Below are positions 35,970-45,179 of a DNA stretch of 64,000 nt, one piece after another; the stretch's first letter is position 1, and each line of letters starts with the position of its first letter. The stretch lies in assembly GCF_023955655.1 (NCBI RefSeq), contig NZ_JAMXHT010000007.1, positions 372,001 to 436,000 of the forward strand, read 5' to 3'. The position numbers were made by a program, and so were the translations under genes. The notes below the pieces were generated by a model. It was not told the DNA's origin and searched no databases. It worked only from the letters and a program-made list of their open reading frames with translations. Source of the DNA: Ralstonia soli (lineage in GTDB: Bacteria; Pseudomonadota; Gammaproteobacteria; Burkholderiales; Burkholderiaceae).

Positions 35970-37277
35970 TCAGCGCCGGCGCGCCCGGTCCGGGTTCCGT
36001 ATAGACCAACGTGCGGGCCAACGTGTGGGGCGACGTGTGGGGCGGCCGCGCAGGCGGTCCAGCAAGCGCTGTGACACGCCGGCTGGCGCGTCGGTGGTGC
36101 CCAGCAGCGTACCCAGCGGGCGCAACCGTTCAACGTGGTCGCACACCACCTTGATCATTGCCGTGACGGAGGTGCCGAGCAGCAGCCCCCACACACCCCA
36201 CAGCCAGCCCCACAGCAGCAGGCCGATGTAGACGACGCAGGGGTCGAGCTTGGACGCTCGGCTCTGCAGCCACGTCACCAGCAGCGTGCCGATCAGGGTC
36301 GCCAGCAGCAGCGTGGTGCCGGCCACGACAAGCGCGTCCGACCACGTGCCCATCTGCAGGTACGCGCCGATACCGCTGGCCACGGCAATCACCACCGAGC
36401 CCAGGTAGGGCACGAAATGCAGGACGGCGCTGGCCAGCCCCCAGACTGCGGCGTCCTCCATGCCGAGCAGCACAAAGGCCACCGTGGTGAGTAAGCCCAG
36501 GACGATGTTGGTCACGAACAGCACCAGCAGCGAATACTGGATCTGCGTGCCGATGACCGCCATCATGCGCACCGCGCGCTTCTTCTCGCTGAGGGTGGTG
36601 CCCACCGCGCGCACCCATTTGCGCTTGAGTGCCTGGCCCGATGCGAGCAGGAAATAGACGAGGAACGACACCACCACGAGTTGTCCCGCGAGGGCGAACA
36701 GATTGGCGGAGCCCGTCCACAGAAACTCGCGCAGCGGCAGCACCGGCTGCGCAGGCGGCTCGGCGGAAGCTGCGGGCGCGCGCTTGGCGGGTGGGGGCGC
36801 CGGTTTGCCCTGTACGCCTTCAGCGGCGTGCTCCAGCGCGACGGTGACCTCGCGCATCTTGTCGAATGCGCCGCCCACGTGGCCGCGCATGTGGTCGACC
36901 GATTCCGCCATGCGCTCGGCCGCAATCGGAAGGCGCGCGGCCATGGCCGACACGCCGTCCTGCATGCCGAAGACGAGCGCCGCGCCACCGACCCACAGGC
37001 TAAGCACGACGATGGCCGCTGCAATCGGCCGCGGCACGTAGCCGCGCTGCAGCCACACCACCAGCGGATTCAACGCAAACGCCAGCACCACGCCAATCGT
37101 GAACGGCACCAGAAACGCCCGCGCCCACTGCAGAAAGACCAGCGTGCCGCCAATGGCCACCAGCACCATCGCGACGCGCCACGCCGGCTGCCGCAGGCCG
37201 TCGAGCAAATGCATCTGCGGCGGTGCGGGTTCGCTGTGGGACAGCAGGGTCGGCGGGGTAGTGGGGTCGTCCGGCAT
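35970..37277 (-). CDS. AI-2E family transporter (YdiK/PerM-like)
   Basis: A 435-residue membrane protein from ATG 37277; the frame continues to 37310 but that includes the promoter. Eight hydrophobic segments are visible, with the central hydrophilic loop (about residues 115-200) and the conserved PYLGSVV and GWLWGVWGLLLGTS segments near the end. Members export small molecules or ions; AI-2 export is shown only for a few. The Shine-Dalgarno site is poor. Its promoter region contains an exact GGCACG-N4-TTGC element. Confidence 0.85.
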   Translation of the reverse strand: MPDDPTTPPTLLSHSEPAPPQMHLLDGLRQPAWRVAMVLVAIGGTLVFLQWARAFLVPFTIGVVLAFALNPLVVWLQRGYVPRPIAAAIVVLSLWVGGAALVFGMQDGVSAMAARLPIAAERMAESVDHMRGHVGGAFDKMREVTVALEHAAEGVQGKPAPPPAKRAPAASAEPPAQPVLPLREFLWTGSANLFALAGQLVVVSFLVYFLLASGQALKRKWVRAVGTTLSEKKRAVRMMAVIGTQIQYSLLVLFVTNIVLGLLTTVAFVLLGMEDAAVWGLASAVLHFVPYLGSVVIAVASGIGAYLQMGTWSDALVVAGTTLLLATLIGTLLVTWLQSRASKLDPCVVYIGLLLWGWLWGVWGLLLGTSVTAMIKVVCDHVERLRPLGTLLGTTDAPAGVSQRLLDRLRGRPTRRPTRWPARWSIRNPDRARRR

Positions 37278-37305
37278 GGCAGGGAAAGTGGTGCAGTCTT
37301 CTCTG

Positions 37306-37321
37306 CGCAAGCGCCGTGCCT
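37306..37321 (-). promoter_or_regulatory. strong sigma-54 promoter candidate for the AI-2E gene
   Basis: Minus strand reads AGGCACGGCGCTTGCG: exact GGCACG-N4-TTGC, with a predicted start about 18 bases before the ATG at 37277. Confidence 0.68.
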
Positions 37322-37339
37322 TGGCGCGCTAAAACGGCG

Positions 37340-39724
37340 CTATATCGCCACCCCGAGCTTGGCGAGCGTGCGCAATGTGCGCACCAGGTCGTATGGCGAG
37401 ACCGGCTTGATCAGATGCTCATGAAAGCCGCTCGCCAGCGCACGTGCGCGATCGTGGGGCTGCGCGAAGGCGGTCAGGGCAATCGCGGCCATCGGCTCCC
37501 CGTCGGCTTGCGGGTGCGCACGTTCCCACGCACGGATGTTCTGCAGGATGGCGTAGCCGTCTTCATCGGGCAGCGCAATGTCGCACACCAGGGCGTGCGG
37601 GCGGCCCAATTCGCCCCAGGCATCCAACTGCGACAGTGCCTCGCGGCCGGAGCCCACACTGCCCACGTCCGCACCCACCTGGGTCAACAGCGTCGCCAGG
37701 GCATCGCGCGCGTCCGCCTGGTCGTCCACCAACAGCACGCGCAGGCCCGACAGCGAGGGCAGCGGCCCGCTGCGTGCCGGGTCTTCGGTCAGCGGAGCAG
37801 TCAATTCGGCACCGGCATGCAACGGCAGGTACACGGTGAACGCGGCGCCCTGCTGCTCGCCATCGCTGCGCGCATAGATGCGCCCGCCGTGCAGTTCGGT
37901 CAGCCGCTTGACCAGCGCCAGCCCGAGCCCGAGCCCGCCGGTGCGCCGAGTGTGCGCGCCCTCGGCCTGCCGGAACGGGTCAAACAGATAAGGCAGGAAC
38001 GCGGGCGCAATGCCCCGGCCGTTGTCGCGCACCACAATGCGCGCCACTTCGCCCACCAGTTCGGCCGACAGCCAGACGTCGCCACCTTCCTGCGTGAACT
38101 TGATGGCATTGGTCAGCAGGTTCCAAAGGATCTGCTGAACGCGGTCGGCATCGCCGTCGATCTCGTGTTCATTGAGGGCACTCTCCACATGCAGCGTGAT
38201 GCCGCGTTCGGCCGCCAGGGCGCGGACGCTGTTGAGCGCGCTCTCGAGCGCGGTACGCAGCACGAACGGTTTGCGCGTCAGACGCAGCTTGCCGCTCATC
38301 ACGCGCGTCGCGTCGAGCAGGTCTTCGATCAGCCGCACCTGCTGTTCCACACCGGTTTTGATACCAGCCAGCGCGCGCTGCATGAGCGGCGCGCCGCCCG
38401 CGACCTGGCTCTCCAACACATAGGCCCAGTTCTGAATGCCGTTGAGCGGCGAGCGCAATTCATGCGACACCACGGCTAGGAACTGGTCGCGCGCGGCCGC
38501 GGCTGCTTCGGCCTGGGCACGCGCGGCCTGCTCGCGCAGCAGCAACGCATCGCGTTCGCGCTCGGCTTCGGTGCGCTCGGTCACGTCATAGACGATCAGC
38601 AGTGCCGATTCCGTCGCGCCCGACCGGTCGGCCTCTGGAATCACGCGTGCGTTGTAGTGCACAACGCGCGGGCGCCCCGTGCTCTCCAAATGCAGCGTGA
38701 GCGTCTGTTCCGCACCTGAAGCAAAGGCGCGGCGCGCGGCGTCCTCCAGCGGGCCGGTCACGTCAGCCGACAGCGGCGACGCCGTCAGCGCGCTCCCGAT
38801 CAGCGCGGCCGGTGTCACGCCAAAGGCTTCGGTCACGGCGCGGTTGACATACACGCAACGCAGTTCGCGATCGAGCCGCGCGATCACGTCGGGTGCGTTC
38901 TCCACCAGCGTGACGAACTCGCGCTGATGCCGAAAGCGCTCGCGCTCGGCGTCCTTGCGTTCGGTGATGTCGTCTTCCACGCAGACGAGCGCCTGCACGC
39001 TGCCGTCCGCCCCGCGCTGCGGCGAATACGCGGCATGCATGAAGCGGCGGCCAATCGCGCCGGGGTACGTCAGTTCCATCTCGAAATCGACGCGCCGGCC
39101 CGCGAAGGCCTCTTCAAGATGCGAAAGCACGCGCGCATACGCAGCATCGCCCATGAGTTCACGCACATGGCGGCCGAGCACCTCTTCCAGCGCAAGGCCA
39201 AAGCGCTGCGCGTACGCGTGATTGGCGAAGCGCACGCGATGCCCGGCGTCGATCTGCACGAGCGGGAATGGCACGCTCTCGGTCAGCCATTGCAACTGGA
39301 ATTCCGATTCGGTGAGGTCGGCCAGGGTCTGCTGGCGCTGCGTCACGTCTTCGACCATGCCCACGGCATGGGCGGGCGCGCCGTGGGTACACGGCATCAG
39401 GAAGCCGCGTTCGCGCACGCGGCGCTCGGCAAGGTCGGCACCGATCCAGCGGTATTCGAGGCTGAAGTCCTGCCCGCGCGCCAAGCCATCCCACGCGGCG
39501 CGCAGCGCGGCATGGTCGTCCGGGTGCACGTGGACGAGCCAGTGCTCGCGCACGCCACATAGCGCGTCGGCCCGCACCCCCCACGTTTGCGCGACAGCGC
39601 TCACGTGCAGGCGGGTTCCCGTCAATGGATCATCTACCCAGAACACATCCACGGCCTTTCGGGCAGCCGGCTCGATGCGCGCTGGGCGCACAGGTGCCGA
39701 CCCGATTGTTGCGAATTCACTCAT
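37340..39724 (-). CDS. hybrid sensor histidine kinase with three PAS domains
   Basis: A 794-residue soluble kinase. Three PAS-type domains span about residues 20-390, then HisKA with the phospho-His in VVSHELRSPLNGIQ (near 420), the ATPase domain with N, G1 and G2 boxes (LLTNAIKFTQEGG, DNGRGIAPAFLP, GGLGLGLALVKRL), and a C-terminal receiver with Asp in LVCDIALPDEDGY and Lys in LIKPVSPYD. No membrane segment, so it reads a cytoplasmic cue. No dedicated output regulator is adjacent. Confidence 0.92.
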   Translation of the reverse strand: MSEFATIGSAPVRPARIEPAARKAVDVFWVDDPLTGTRLHVSAVAQTWGVRADALCGVREHWLVHVHPDDHAALRAAWDGLARGQDFSLEYRWIGADLAERRVRERGFLMPCTHGAPAHAVGMVEDVTQRQQTLADLTESEFQLQWLTESVPFPLVQIDAGHRVRFANHAYAQRFGLALEEVLGRHVRELMGDAAYARVLSHLEEAFAGRRVDFEMELTYPGAIGRRFMHAAYSPQRGADGSVQALVCVEDDITERKDAERERFRHQREFVTLVENAPDVIARLDRELRCVYVNRAVTEAFGVTPAALIGSALTASPLSADVTGPLEDAARRAFASGAEQTLTLHLESTGRPRVVHYNARVIPEADRSGATESALLIVYDVTERTEAERERDALLLREQAARAQAEAAAAARDQFLAVVSHELRSPLNGIQNWAYVLESQVAGGAPLMQRALAGIKTGVEQQVRLIEDLLDATRVMSGKLRLTRKPFVLRTALESALNSVRALAAERGITLHVESALNEHEIDGDADRVQQILWNLLTNAIKFTQEGGDVWLSAELVGEVARIVVRDNGRGIAPAFLPYLFDPFRQAEGAHTRRTGGLGLGLALVKRLTELHGGRIYARSDGEQQGAAFTVYLPLHAGAELTAPLTEDPARSGPLPSLSGLRVLLVDDQADARDALATLLTQVGADVGSVGSGREALSQLDAWGELGRPHALVCDIALPDEDGYAILQNIRAWERAHPQADGEPMAAIALTAFAQPHDRARALASGFHEHLIKPVSPYDLVRTLRTLAKLGVAI

Positions 39725-39813
39725 TGCGCCCTTGCGTAGCAGTTTTCGTTCCCACGGCCATGGTCGAAAAAGAAGCGGTGCCGCAGCACCGCATCACGAG
39801 GGATGGTGCCGAT

Positions 39814-40596
39814 TTACTGCGCGGGCAATTCGCTCGCTGTCTGCGAGGCGCCGTTGGCTTGGGCCACCAACACGCGAATGGCGTTGGGCGTCACCGCGCC
39901 CACGCCGCCGGCGGGCAGCGTGGTGATCAGCCAGTCCGCGTTGTTGGCCAGGTTGAATGGCTGCGAAGCAAAGATGACCGTCTTCGTGCCCGCGGTCGTC
40001 ACGCGTATCTGATACGTGCCGCCATCGACGTAGATCGAGTCCTGCGTGCTGACCGGAGACGCCGCACCATATGCAGCACCGCCCATGGTCGGCCCGGTGG
40101 TCGAGATATCCGCGTTGGGCGCCGTCACATAGACATCGACATTGGGAGCGTTATACGAGGCGTTGAAGGTACGCACGCGCGCCTTGTCCGAGAGGATCGA
40201 CTTGTTGTACGGATCGTCGATAAGCGCGAGGCTGGTGGCCGAACCGTTGGCCCCCACGATGGCCAGCCCGGTGTAGCGGTGGCCGTTGACGGGGCTGAAG
40301 TTGGCCGAAGCCAGCGGCGTGGTGCTGCCCGAATTCGACACCGTGGCCTTGGTGGCGGTCGAGTCGATGCCGAAATAGTTGCTGACGTTCTTGAAGCCGA
40401 CGTTGGTGACCTTCACGGTACCGTTCACCGCAAAGTCGACGTTCGAAATGAACGGATTGGCGTGCACCGTTCGGTACTGTGGCGAGCTGGTGCCGATGAT
40501 CTGCCCGATGTCGTCGCTACCGCCGCCGCACCCGGCAAGCACGGCCAACGAACCCAGCGCCAGCACGGCGGCGATCTTCCTGATCTGTATCTTCAT
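39814..40596 (-). CDS. DUF4397-type lipoprotein
   Basis: A 260-residue protein with a lipoprotein signal: hydrophobic residues 9-20 and lipobox LAGC, the Cys at about 22 followed by GGGS. The mature part has repeated beta-strand phrases (RTFNASYNAPNVDVYVTAP) typical of DUF4397 surface or periplasmic proteins. ATG 40596 is chosen because GAGGTGGAAG precedes it and the signal begins there. Function unknown; it stands alone. Confidence 0.85.
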   Translation of the reverse strand: MKIQIRKIAAVLALGSLAVLAGCGGGSDDIGQIIGTSSPQYRTVHANPFISNVDFAVNGTVKVTNVGFKNVSNYFGIDSTATKATVSNSGSTTPLASANFSPVNGHRYTGLAIVGANGSATSLALIDDPYNKSILSDKARVRTFNASYNAPNVDVYVTAPNADISTTGPTMGGAAYGAASPVSTQDSIYVDGGTYQIRVTTAGTKTVIFASQPFNLANNADWLITTLPAGGVGAVTPNAIRVLVAQANGASQTASELPAQ

Positions 40597-40731
40597 CTTC
40601 CACCTCAGAGGGAGAGTCGTGTCATGTACCGGGCCACACGCTTGCCGTGCCCGTGTACGTTGTTGTCGACATGTTGGACCGACGATAGCCATGCATTTGC
40701 GACGCGCCTATCGAGCCGATTCCGATCGCCT

Positions 40732-40749
40732 TGTCGGAGCGCTCCGACA
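40732..40749. promoter_or_regulatory. perfect 18-bp palindrome
   Basis: TGTCGGAGCGCTCCGACA is its own reverse complement. It lies in the 297-base gap between the lipoprotein gene and the recombinase-like gene. Possibly an operator or a recombination/binding site; no function assigned. Confidence 0.75.
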
Positions 40750-40893
40750 CACGAAGCGACGTACCGCAATGAGCATGGCGCGTGCCCACGCCGCTTGAAT
40801 GCCTGTTCCAATCCTGCAGGAGCGACGTTGCGCGGACGTGGCTCGCTATACTTGCGCGATCCGCTTTTTCCTTGTGCGCCACGCGCTTTCCGC

Positions 40894-42165
40894 ATGTTCG
40901 AACCGCGCCCGGCAAATGCCGCGCTCCCGCCCCCGCCTCCACCCGACAACGCCGCCTCCCAGGCCGATCTGCAGGCATTCGCCCATGAGCGCGAACGCGT
41001 GCAGGCATGGCTCGATGCGCGGGCTTCGGGCGCGCGCGCGGTGAGTGCCTCCACGCTGTCGCAATACCGCGTGGAAGCCGAACGTGTGTGCTGGTACGCG
41101 CGCACGTTCGGTAAGCCAATCGCAAGTTGGCAACGCGACGACGCGTCGGCCTATCTGCGCTTTTTGCAAGAACCGCCCGTCTGGGCGGTCAGCGCGCGCG
41201 GCATTGGCCGCGACGATGCCAACTGGACGCCGCTGCGCGGTCCGCTCTCGGCACGCTCGACACGGCAGAGCAGCATCATCGCGGCCAACCTGTGCGGTTG
41301 GCTGCAACGCACCGGCTACCTGCGTGCGAACCCGTTTCTTGACGACGACGCCATCGTCATCACCGTGCCCGGTGCGCAAACACCGGCATCGCAGACCGCA
41401 ACGTCGGAACCCGACAGCGCGTTGGGCGCGGCGGACATGGCGCTGGTAGTCGACGCCGTGCGCGTGCGGGTTGCCCTCGGCCGCGAAGCGCGCCTGCGCC
41501 AGGCACGCGATCACTTCCTCGCCGTGCTGCTCGCGCATGCGGGCATGCGTGTGGCGGAGCTTGTCGGCGCGCGCATGGGCGATGTGGCACTGCATGCGGT
41601 ACCGGCTTCGCAGTTGGCATCCGATCCATCGCTGCCGGCATCGGTCTGGCTGCTGGCGATCGGCAGCGGGCACACACAGCGCTGGCTGCCATGCGAGGCG
41701 CTGATGACCGCATTGCGGGAATACCGCACGGCGTTCGGCTTGTCGCCGCTGCCGCTGCCGGATGAAGCGACGCCGCTGCTGCTGTCGGTGCGCAAGCGTT
41801 CGCCACGACGTGCGGACGGCAGCATCATCGACTCCCCCGCCCTGCGCCGCGATTTTGGCGAACGCAAGGGCATCGCCTCACGTTCGCAGCTGCTGCTCAT
41901 TGTCAAGGCCATGCTGGACGAGGCCGCTGAGTACGCGCGCGCCATCGGCCATGCCGACGCCGCTGCACGGCTCTCGCATGCCTCATTGCGCGGCGTGCGG
42001 GGCGCCCATATGCGAGAGCGGCTCGCTGCCGGCGAAGCTGCAGCCGACGTGGCACATGCACTGGGCTTGGCCGCCCTGCCCACCGTGGCCGTGCGCGCGC
42101 GCGAGGCCGATCTGGCCGCCAGCATTGCGCAAGCCGCACGCCAATTGGCCACGCCGTCGGCCTGA
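40894..42165 (+). CDS. tyrosine-recombinase-like protein lacking key catalytic residues
   Basis: A 423-residue protein with an N-terminal SAM-like DNA-binding part (about residues 50-160) and a C-terminal recombinase fold. The first catalytic Arg is visible in LAHAGMRVAELVGARM. The second motif reads HASLRGVRGAHM, where the usual HxLRH keeps only the Arg; the LGH box is LGL and no nucleophilic Tyr follows (it reads VAVRARE). It therefore looks catalytically dead but not truncated, so a DNA-binding role is possible. It lies at the edge of the replicon origin. ATG 40894 chosen; the upstream frame has no matching sequence. Confidence 0.8.
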   Translation: MFEPRPANAALPPPPPPDNAASQADLQAFAHERERVQAWLDARASGARAVSASTLSQYRVEAERVCWYARTFGKPIASWQRDDASAYLRFLQEPPVWAVSARGIGRDDANWTPLRGPLSARSTRQSSIIAANLCGWLQRTGYLRANPFLDDDAIVITVPGAQTPASQTATSEPDSALGAADMALVVDAVRVRVALGREARLRQARDHFLAVLLAHAGMRVAELVGARMGDVALHAVPASQLASDPSLPASVWLLAIGSGHTQRWLPCEALMTALREYRTAFGLSPLPLPDEATPLLLSVRKRSPRRADGSIIDSPALRRDFGERKGIASRSQLLLIVKAMLDEAAEYARAIGHADAAARLSHASLRGVRGAHMRERLAAGEAAADVAHALGLAALPTVAVRAREADLAASIAQAARQLATPSA

Positions 42166-42182
42166 CATTCCTCCACACATCG

Positions 42183-42377
42183 CGCAGAAACGGGTACGCA
42201 TCGCTTATCTGAGCGGTGCGCTGGCGTCTTGTCGGCATCGATAATCGCGGCGCTTGCAGCAACAGTTGCCGCTCACATCGTCCGCAGAATTGGGTACGCA
42301 CCTGTGGCGGGATCGTTCACGATGGCACGCAGAAACGGGTACGCCCGCTCCCGCAATCGCACGCAGAAATGGGTACG
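42183..42377 (+). repeat. left group of four iterons
   Basis: Copies of CGCAGAAACGGGTACG or one-to-two-base variants at 42183, 42283 (AATT variant), 42328 and 42362 (T variant), all in the same orientation, between the recombinase-like gene and the purine permease. Confidence 0.88.
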
Positions 42378-42391
42378 CTTTCATGCAAATG

Positions 42392-42424
42392 CAAAAAAAA
42401 AACGCGGACTCGAAAGTCCGCGTT
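42392..42424 (-). terminator. terminator of the purine permease gene
   Basis: AACGCGGACT, loop CGAA, AGTCCGCGTT; on the minus strand a T run follows (A tract 42393-42402). Confidence 0.85.
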
Positions 42425-42444
42425 TGCGATTGGGCACCGTGCGT

Positions 42445-43749
42445 TCAGTGTCCGCCCGACAGATAGAAGAAGCGGAACAGGAACACCGCCGAGATGATCC
42501 ACACGATGATCGGCACCTCGCGCATGCGGCCCGTGAACAGCTTCAGGCCCGAGTACGTAATGAAGCCGAATGCGACGCCGTTGGCGATCGAGTACGTGAA
42601 GGGCATCATCAGCGCCGTCAGCACAGCCGGTACGGCTTCGGTGGTGTCTTCCCAGTTCAGTTCGACGAGCTCGCGCAACATCAGGCATGACACGTACAGC
42701 AGCGCGGGCGCTGTCGCATAGGCCGGCACGACACCCGCCAGCGGCGAGAAGAACAGGCACAGCAGGAACAGCACCGCCACCGTCAGCGCGGTCAGGCCCG
42801 TGCGGCCGCCAGCCTGCACGCCGGAAGCGCTCTCGATATACGCGGTGGTCGACGACGTGCCCAGTAGCGAGCCCGCCATGATGGCCGTGCTGTCGGCCAG
42901 CAGCGCCTTGTTCAGGCGGTCCATCTTGCCTTGCTTGAGCAGGCCCGCGCGGTTGGCCACGCCCATCAGCGTACCGGTCGCATCAAACAGCTCCACCAGG
43001 AAGAACACCAGCACCACGTTCAGAATGCCCACCGACAGCGCGCCCATGATGTCGAGCTGCAGCAGGGTAGGCGCCAGCGACGGCGGCATCGACACCACGC
43101 CGTGGAAGGTGTTGCCGGCAAAGAAGAAGCTCGCCGCCGTCACGACCAGGATCCCGATCAGGATGGCGCCCTTCACACGCAGGTGGTCCAGCGCCACGAT
43201 CACGAAAAAGCCGATCACCGCGAGGATGACCGACGGCTGATGCACATCGCCCAGCGACACCAGCGTCGCCGGATTGCCGACGATCAGCCCCGCGCCACGC
43301 AGCGACACAATGCCCAGGAACAGCCCGATGCCCGCCGTGATTGCCACGCGGATGGAATGCGGAATCCCGTTGACGATCATCTCGCGGATGCGGAACACGC
43401 TGACCAGCAAGAACAAGCAGCCCGAGATGAACACCGCGCCCAGCGCCGCCTGCCACGTAAAGCCCATGCCCTTGACCACGGCGTACGCAAAGTACGCGTT
43501 CAGGCCCATGCCCGGCGCCATCGCGATGGGGTAGTTGGCGTACATCCCCATGATGATCGTGCCGATCGCCGCCGCAATGCAGGTGGCGACAAACACCGCG
43601 TCATGTGGCATGCCCGCGTCGGCCAGGATGTTCGGGTTGACGAAGATGATGTACGCCATCGTCAGGAACGTCGTCAGCCCGGCGAGCACCTCGGTGCGGA
43701 CATCGGTCTGGTGCTCCTCGAGCTTGAAGGTGCGCGCGAGCCAGGTCAT
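42445..43749 (-). CDS. NCS2-family purine permease (AzgA/PbuG type)
   Basis: A 434-residue membrane protein with many hydrophobic segments. It starts MTWLARTFKLEEHQTDVRTE and has GLTTFLTMAYIIFVNPNIL and the LLGTSSTTAYIESASGVQAG signature near residues 310-329, both typical of hypoxanthine/guanine/adenine proton symporters. GAGGAGAGAATCCGC precedes ATG 43749; the upstream frame is not supported. It is a metabolic gene sitting inside the iteron field of the origin. Confidence 0.92.
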   Translation of the reverse strand: MTWLARTFKLEEHQTDVRTEVLAGLTTFLTMAYIIFVNPNILADAGMPHDAVFVATCIAAAIGTIIMGMYANYPIAMAPGMGLNAYFAYAVVKGMGFTWQAALGAVFISGCLFLLVSVFRIREMIVNGIPHSIRVAITAGIGLFLGIVSLRGAGLIVGNPATLVSLGDVHQPSVILAVIGFFVIVALDHLRVKGAILIGILVVTAASFFFAGNTFHGVVSMPPSLAPTLLQLDIMGALSVGILNVVLVFFLVELFDATGTLMGVANRAGLLKQGKMDRLNKALLADSTAIMAGSLLGTSSTTAYIESASGVQAGGRTGLTALTVAVLFLLCLFFSPLAGVVPAYATAPALLYVSCLMLRELVELNWEDTTEAVPAVLTALMMPFTYSIANGVAFGFITYSGLKLFTGRMREVPIIVWIISAVFLFRFFYLSGGH

Positions 43750-43978
43750 GCGGATTCTCTCCTCTTGGTGTGAAGTGCCATCGCCGGCCAGCCCTGCGGA
43801 TGGCACGGCTCCCCAGGCACGCCACCACCAAGCGCCGCGACGCCGGGCAGAACGCCGGCGCCAGGAGGCTGCGCGGCCAACATAGGGGCATGCGAATGCC
43901 GGGATGGAAAACGCGGGAGCCGGGCCTGAGGCCGGCGCGCGGGATGCGCATGATGCCCGAAACATCAAGCGTCTGCAC

Positions 43979-43993
43979 GCTCTGTCAGAGCGG
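43979..43993. promoter_or_regulatory. inverted repeat at the left edge of the origin
   Basis: CGCTCTG-T-CAGAGCG lies 230 bases upstream of the permease start and 40 bases before the first origin iteron. Possible operator. Confidence 0.4.
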
Positions 43994-44440
43994 ATTCAGT
44001 AGCCACCAAACGCGCTTCGGGCCGCGACGATCCGTACCCGTTTCTGCGAAAGCTTGATACCACGAGGCCTGCGTAGCGATTGGCGTACCCGTTTCTGCGG
44101 GCCAGCTCGCAGAAATGGGTACGGGTTTCGCATGATCGAAGACGACGGGAAGAACAACTCGCGTCCGTACCCGTTTCTGCGAGGCCAGATCAAACCGAAC
44201 CGTACCCGTTTCTGCGCAAGGTCGAAGCACTTCCTCCCGGTAAAGCGAACCCGTTTCTGCGAAAGAACGCCCGCTCGGGCGTACCTGTTTCTGCGCACAC
44301 CTTCGCAGAAATGGGTACGCATCCCGTGCAACGCTGTACGCCAAGCCATTGGTAAATAAGGGTTTTTACCCGCAGAAACGGGTACGCCGGCAATGGTCCG
44401 GCCTCGCCGCACGTGACGCAGCCCTCGGATGCCGCTCCGG

Positions 44441-44454
44441 TTTCAGCGATGAAA
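44441..44454. promoter_or_regulatory. parS-like site with one mismatch
   Basis: TTTCAGCGATGAAA differs by one base from the TTTCAGCGCTGAAA palindrome found at parA. It lies within the iteron field. Confidence 0.45.
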
Positions 44455-44800
44455 GTTCTGAATCGCGATGGCGCCAAACGCTCTGTAAGCACGCCTCTCG
44501 AATGGTCGCCACACCCATCTCCGCAGAAACGGGTACGCCCGAAATCCATCCCGCCAAAACGAAGCTGGTGCTCGCTTTTTCGCAGATGGCGACAATGCAA
44601 GAAGTGGCAAACCGAAAACCCGCATGTGTACGCAGATTCGGGTACGCATGAGGAGCACCCATCACGCCACCGTGCGCAGAAACGGGTACGCTTGGGCGGC
44701 CGGAACGCACGCCAAGCCGGAAAAATCCCCATGATCTGACGCAGAAACGGGTACGCAGTCCCGAAAAATCGATCGAAGGTGCCGCCCAGCGGCCATTTTC

Positions 44801-44821
44801 TGTGGATAACACTGTGGACAA
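44801..44821. promoter_or_regulatory. two DnaA boxes
   Basis: TGTGGATAA (44801-44809) is the reverse of the consensus TTATCCACA; TGTGGACAA (44813-44821) differs by one base. Confidence 0.75.
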
Positions 44822-44834
44822 CATGATGTTGTCC
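44816..44834. promoter_or_regulatory. inverted repeat overlapping the second DnaA box
   Basis: GGACAACATGATGTTGTCC has 9-base arms around one central base, between the DnaA boxes and the phased iterons. Confidence 0.7.
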
Positions 44835-44991
44835 CCGCAGATTCCGGTACGCACAGTGCGCAGAAGCGGGTACGGTTTCGCGCAGAAGCGGGTACGCACC
44901 CACGCAGAATCTGGTTCGGAGGTCCGCAGAATCTGGTTCGGTTTACCCCTCTGAACCCAGGCCTGACAAGGCTTTGCGGGGGCCGTATACG

Positions 44992-45023
44992 GTTTACCTG
45001 TAGTAAACGTAGAAGGTATATAT
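44992..45023 (+). promoter_or_regulatory. candidate repA promoter and operator
   Basis: Inverted repeat GTTTAC-CTGTA-GTAAAC (44992-45008) overlaps a possible -35 (TTTACC) with TATATA at 45017 as -10. A GGTTTACC copy also occurs at 44940. Suggests autoregulation by RepA; inference. Confidence 0.45.
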
Positions 45024-45111
45024 GACTTGTAGTGAGGAAAGGTCTTCCGTGGACAACCCTGCAGGTTGCCCACCGACGCCCTTCCCGCGACGACGATCAA
45101 AAAAAGGAAAA

Positions 45112-45127
45112 CGTACCCAATTCTGCG
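45112..45127 (-). repeat. iteron variant in the repA leader
   Basis: CGTACCCAATTCTGCG, the reverse of an AATT-type iteron, 53 bases before the repA start. Confidence 0.75.
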
Positions 45128-45179
45128 TGACAAGGCGAAGGCGTTTTAGTACAAAGGCTCTGAACAAATTTTGCTCACC

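Larger units (their letters stand above)
44033..44940. other. replication origin region with 18 iterons
   Basis: Iteron CGCAGAAACGGGTACG and variants. Reverse orientation at 44033, 44084, 44166, 44201, 44246 and 44280; forward at 44108, 44304, 44371, 44522, 44631, 44675 and 44740. Five more degenerate forward copies at 44836, 44859, 44881, 44903 and 44925 lie 22-23 bases apart. Two DnaA boxes sit between these groups. Together with the adjacent repA this marks the replicon's origin; the exact unwinding site was not identified. Confidence 0.85.

Noticed and set aside
39625-40893. Upstream extension of the recombinase-like frame
   Set aside because: The extra 423 codons run opposite the lipoprotein gene and show no family resemblance; ATG 40894 starts the recognisable protein.
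43750-44032. Purine riboswitch upstream of the NCS2 permease
   Set aside because: No recognisable purine aptamer core was seen, and these are rare outside Gram-positive bacteria. Only a small inverted repeat is present.
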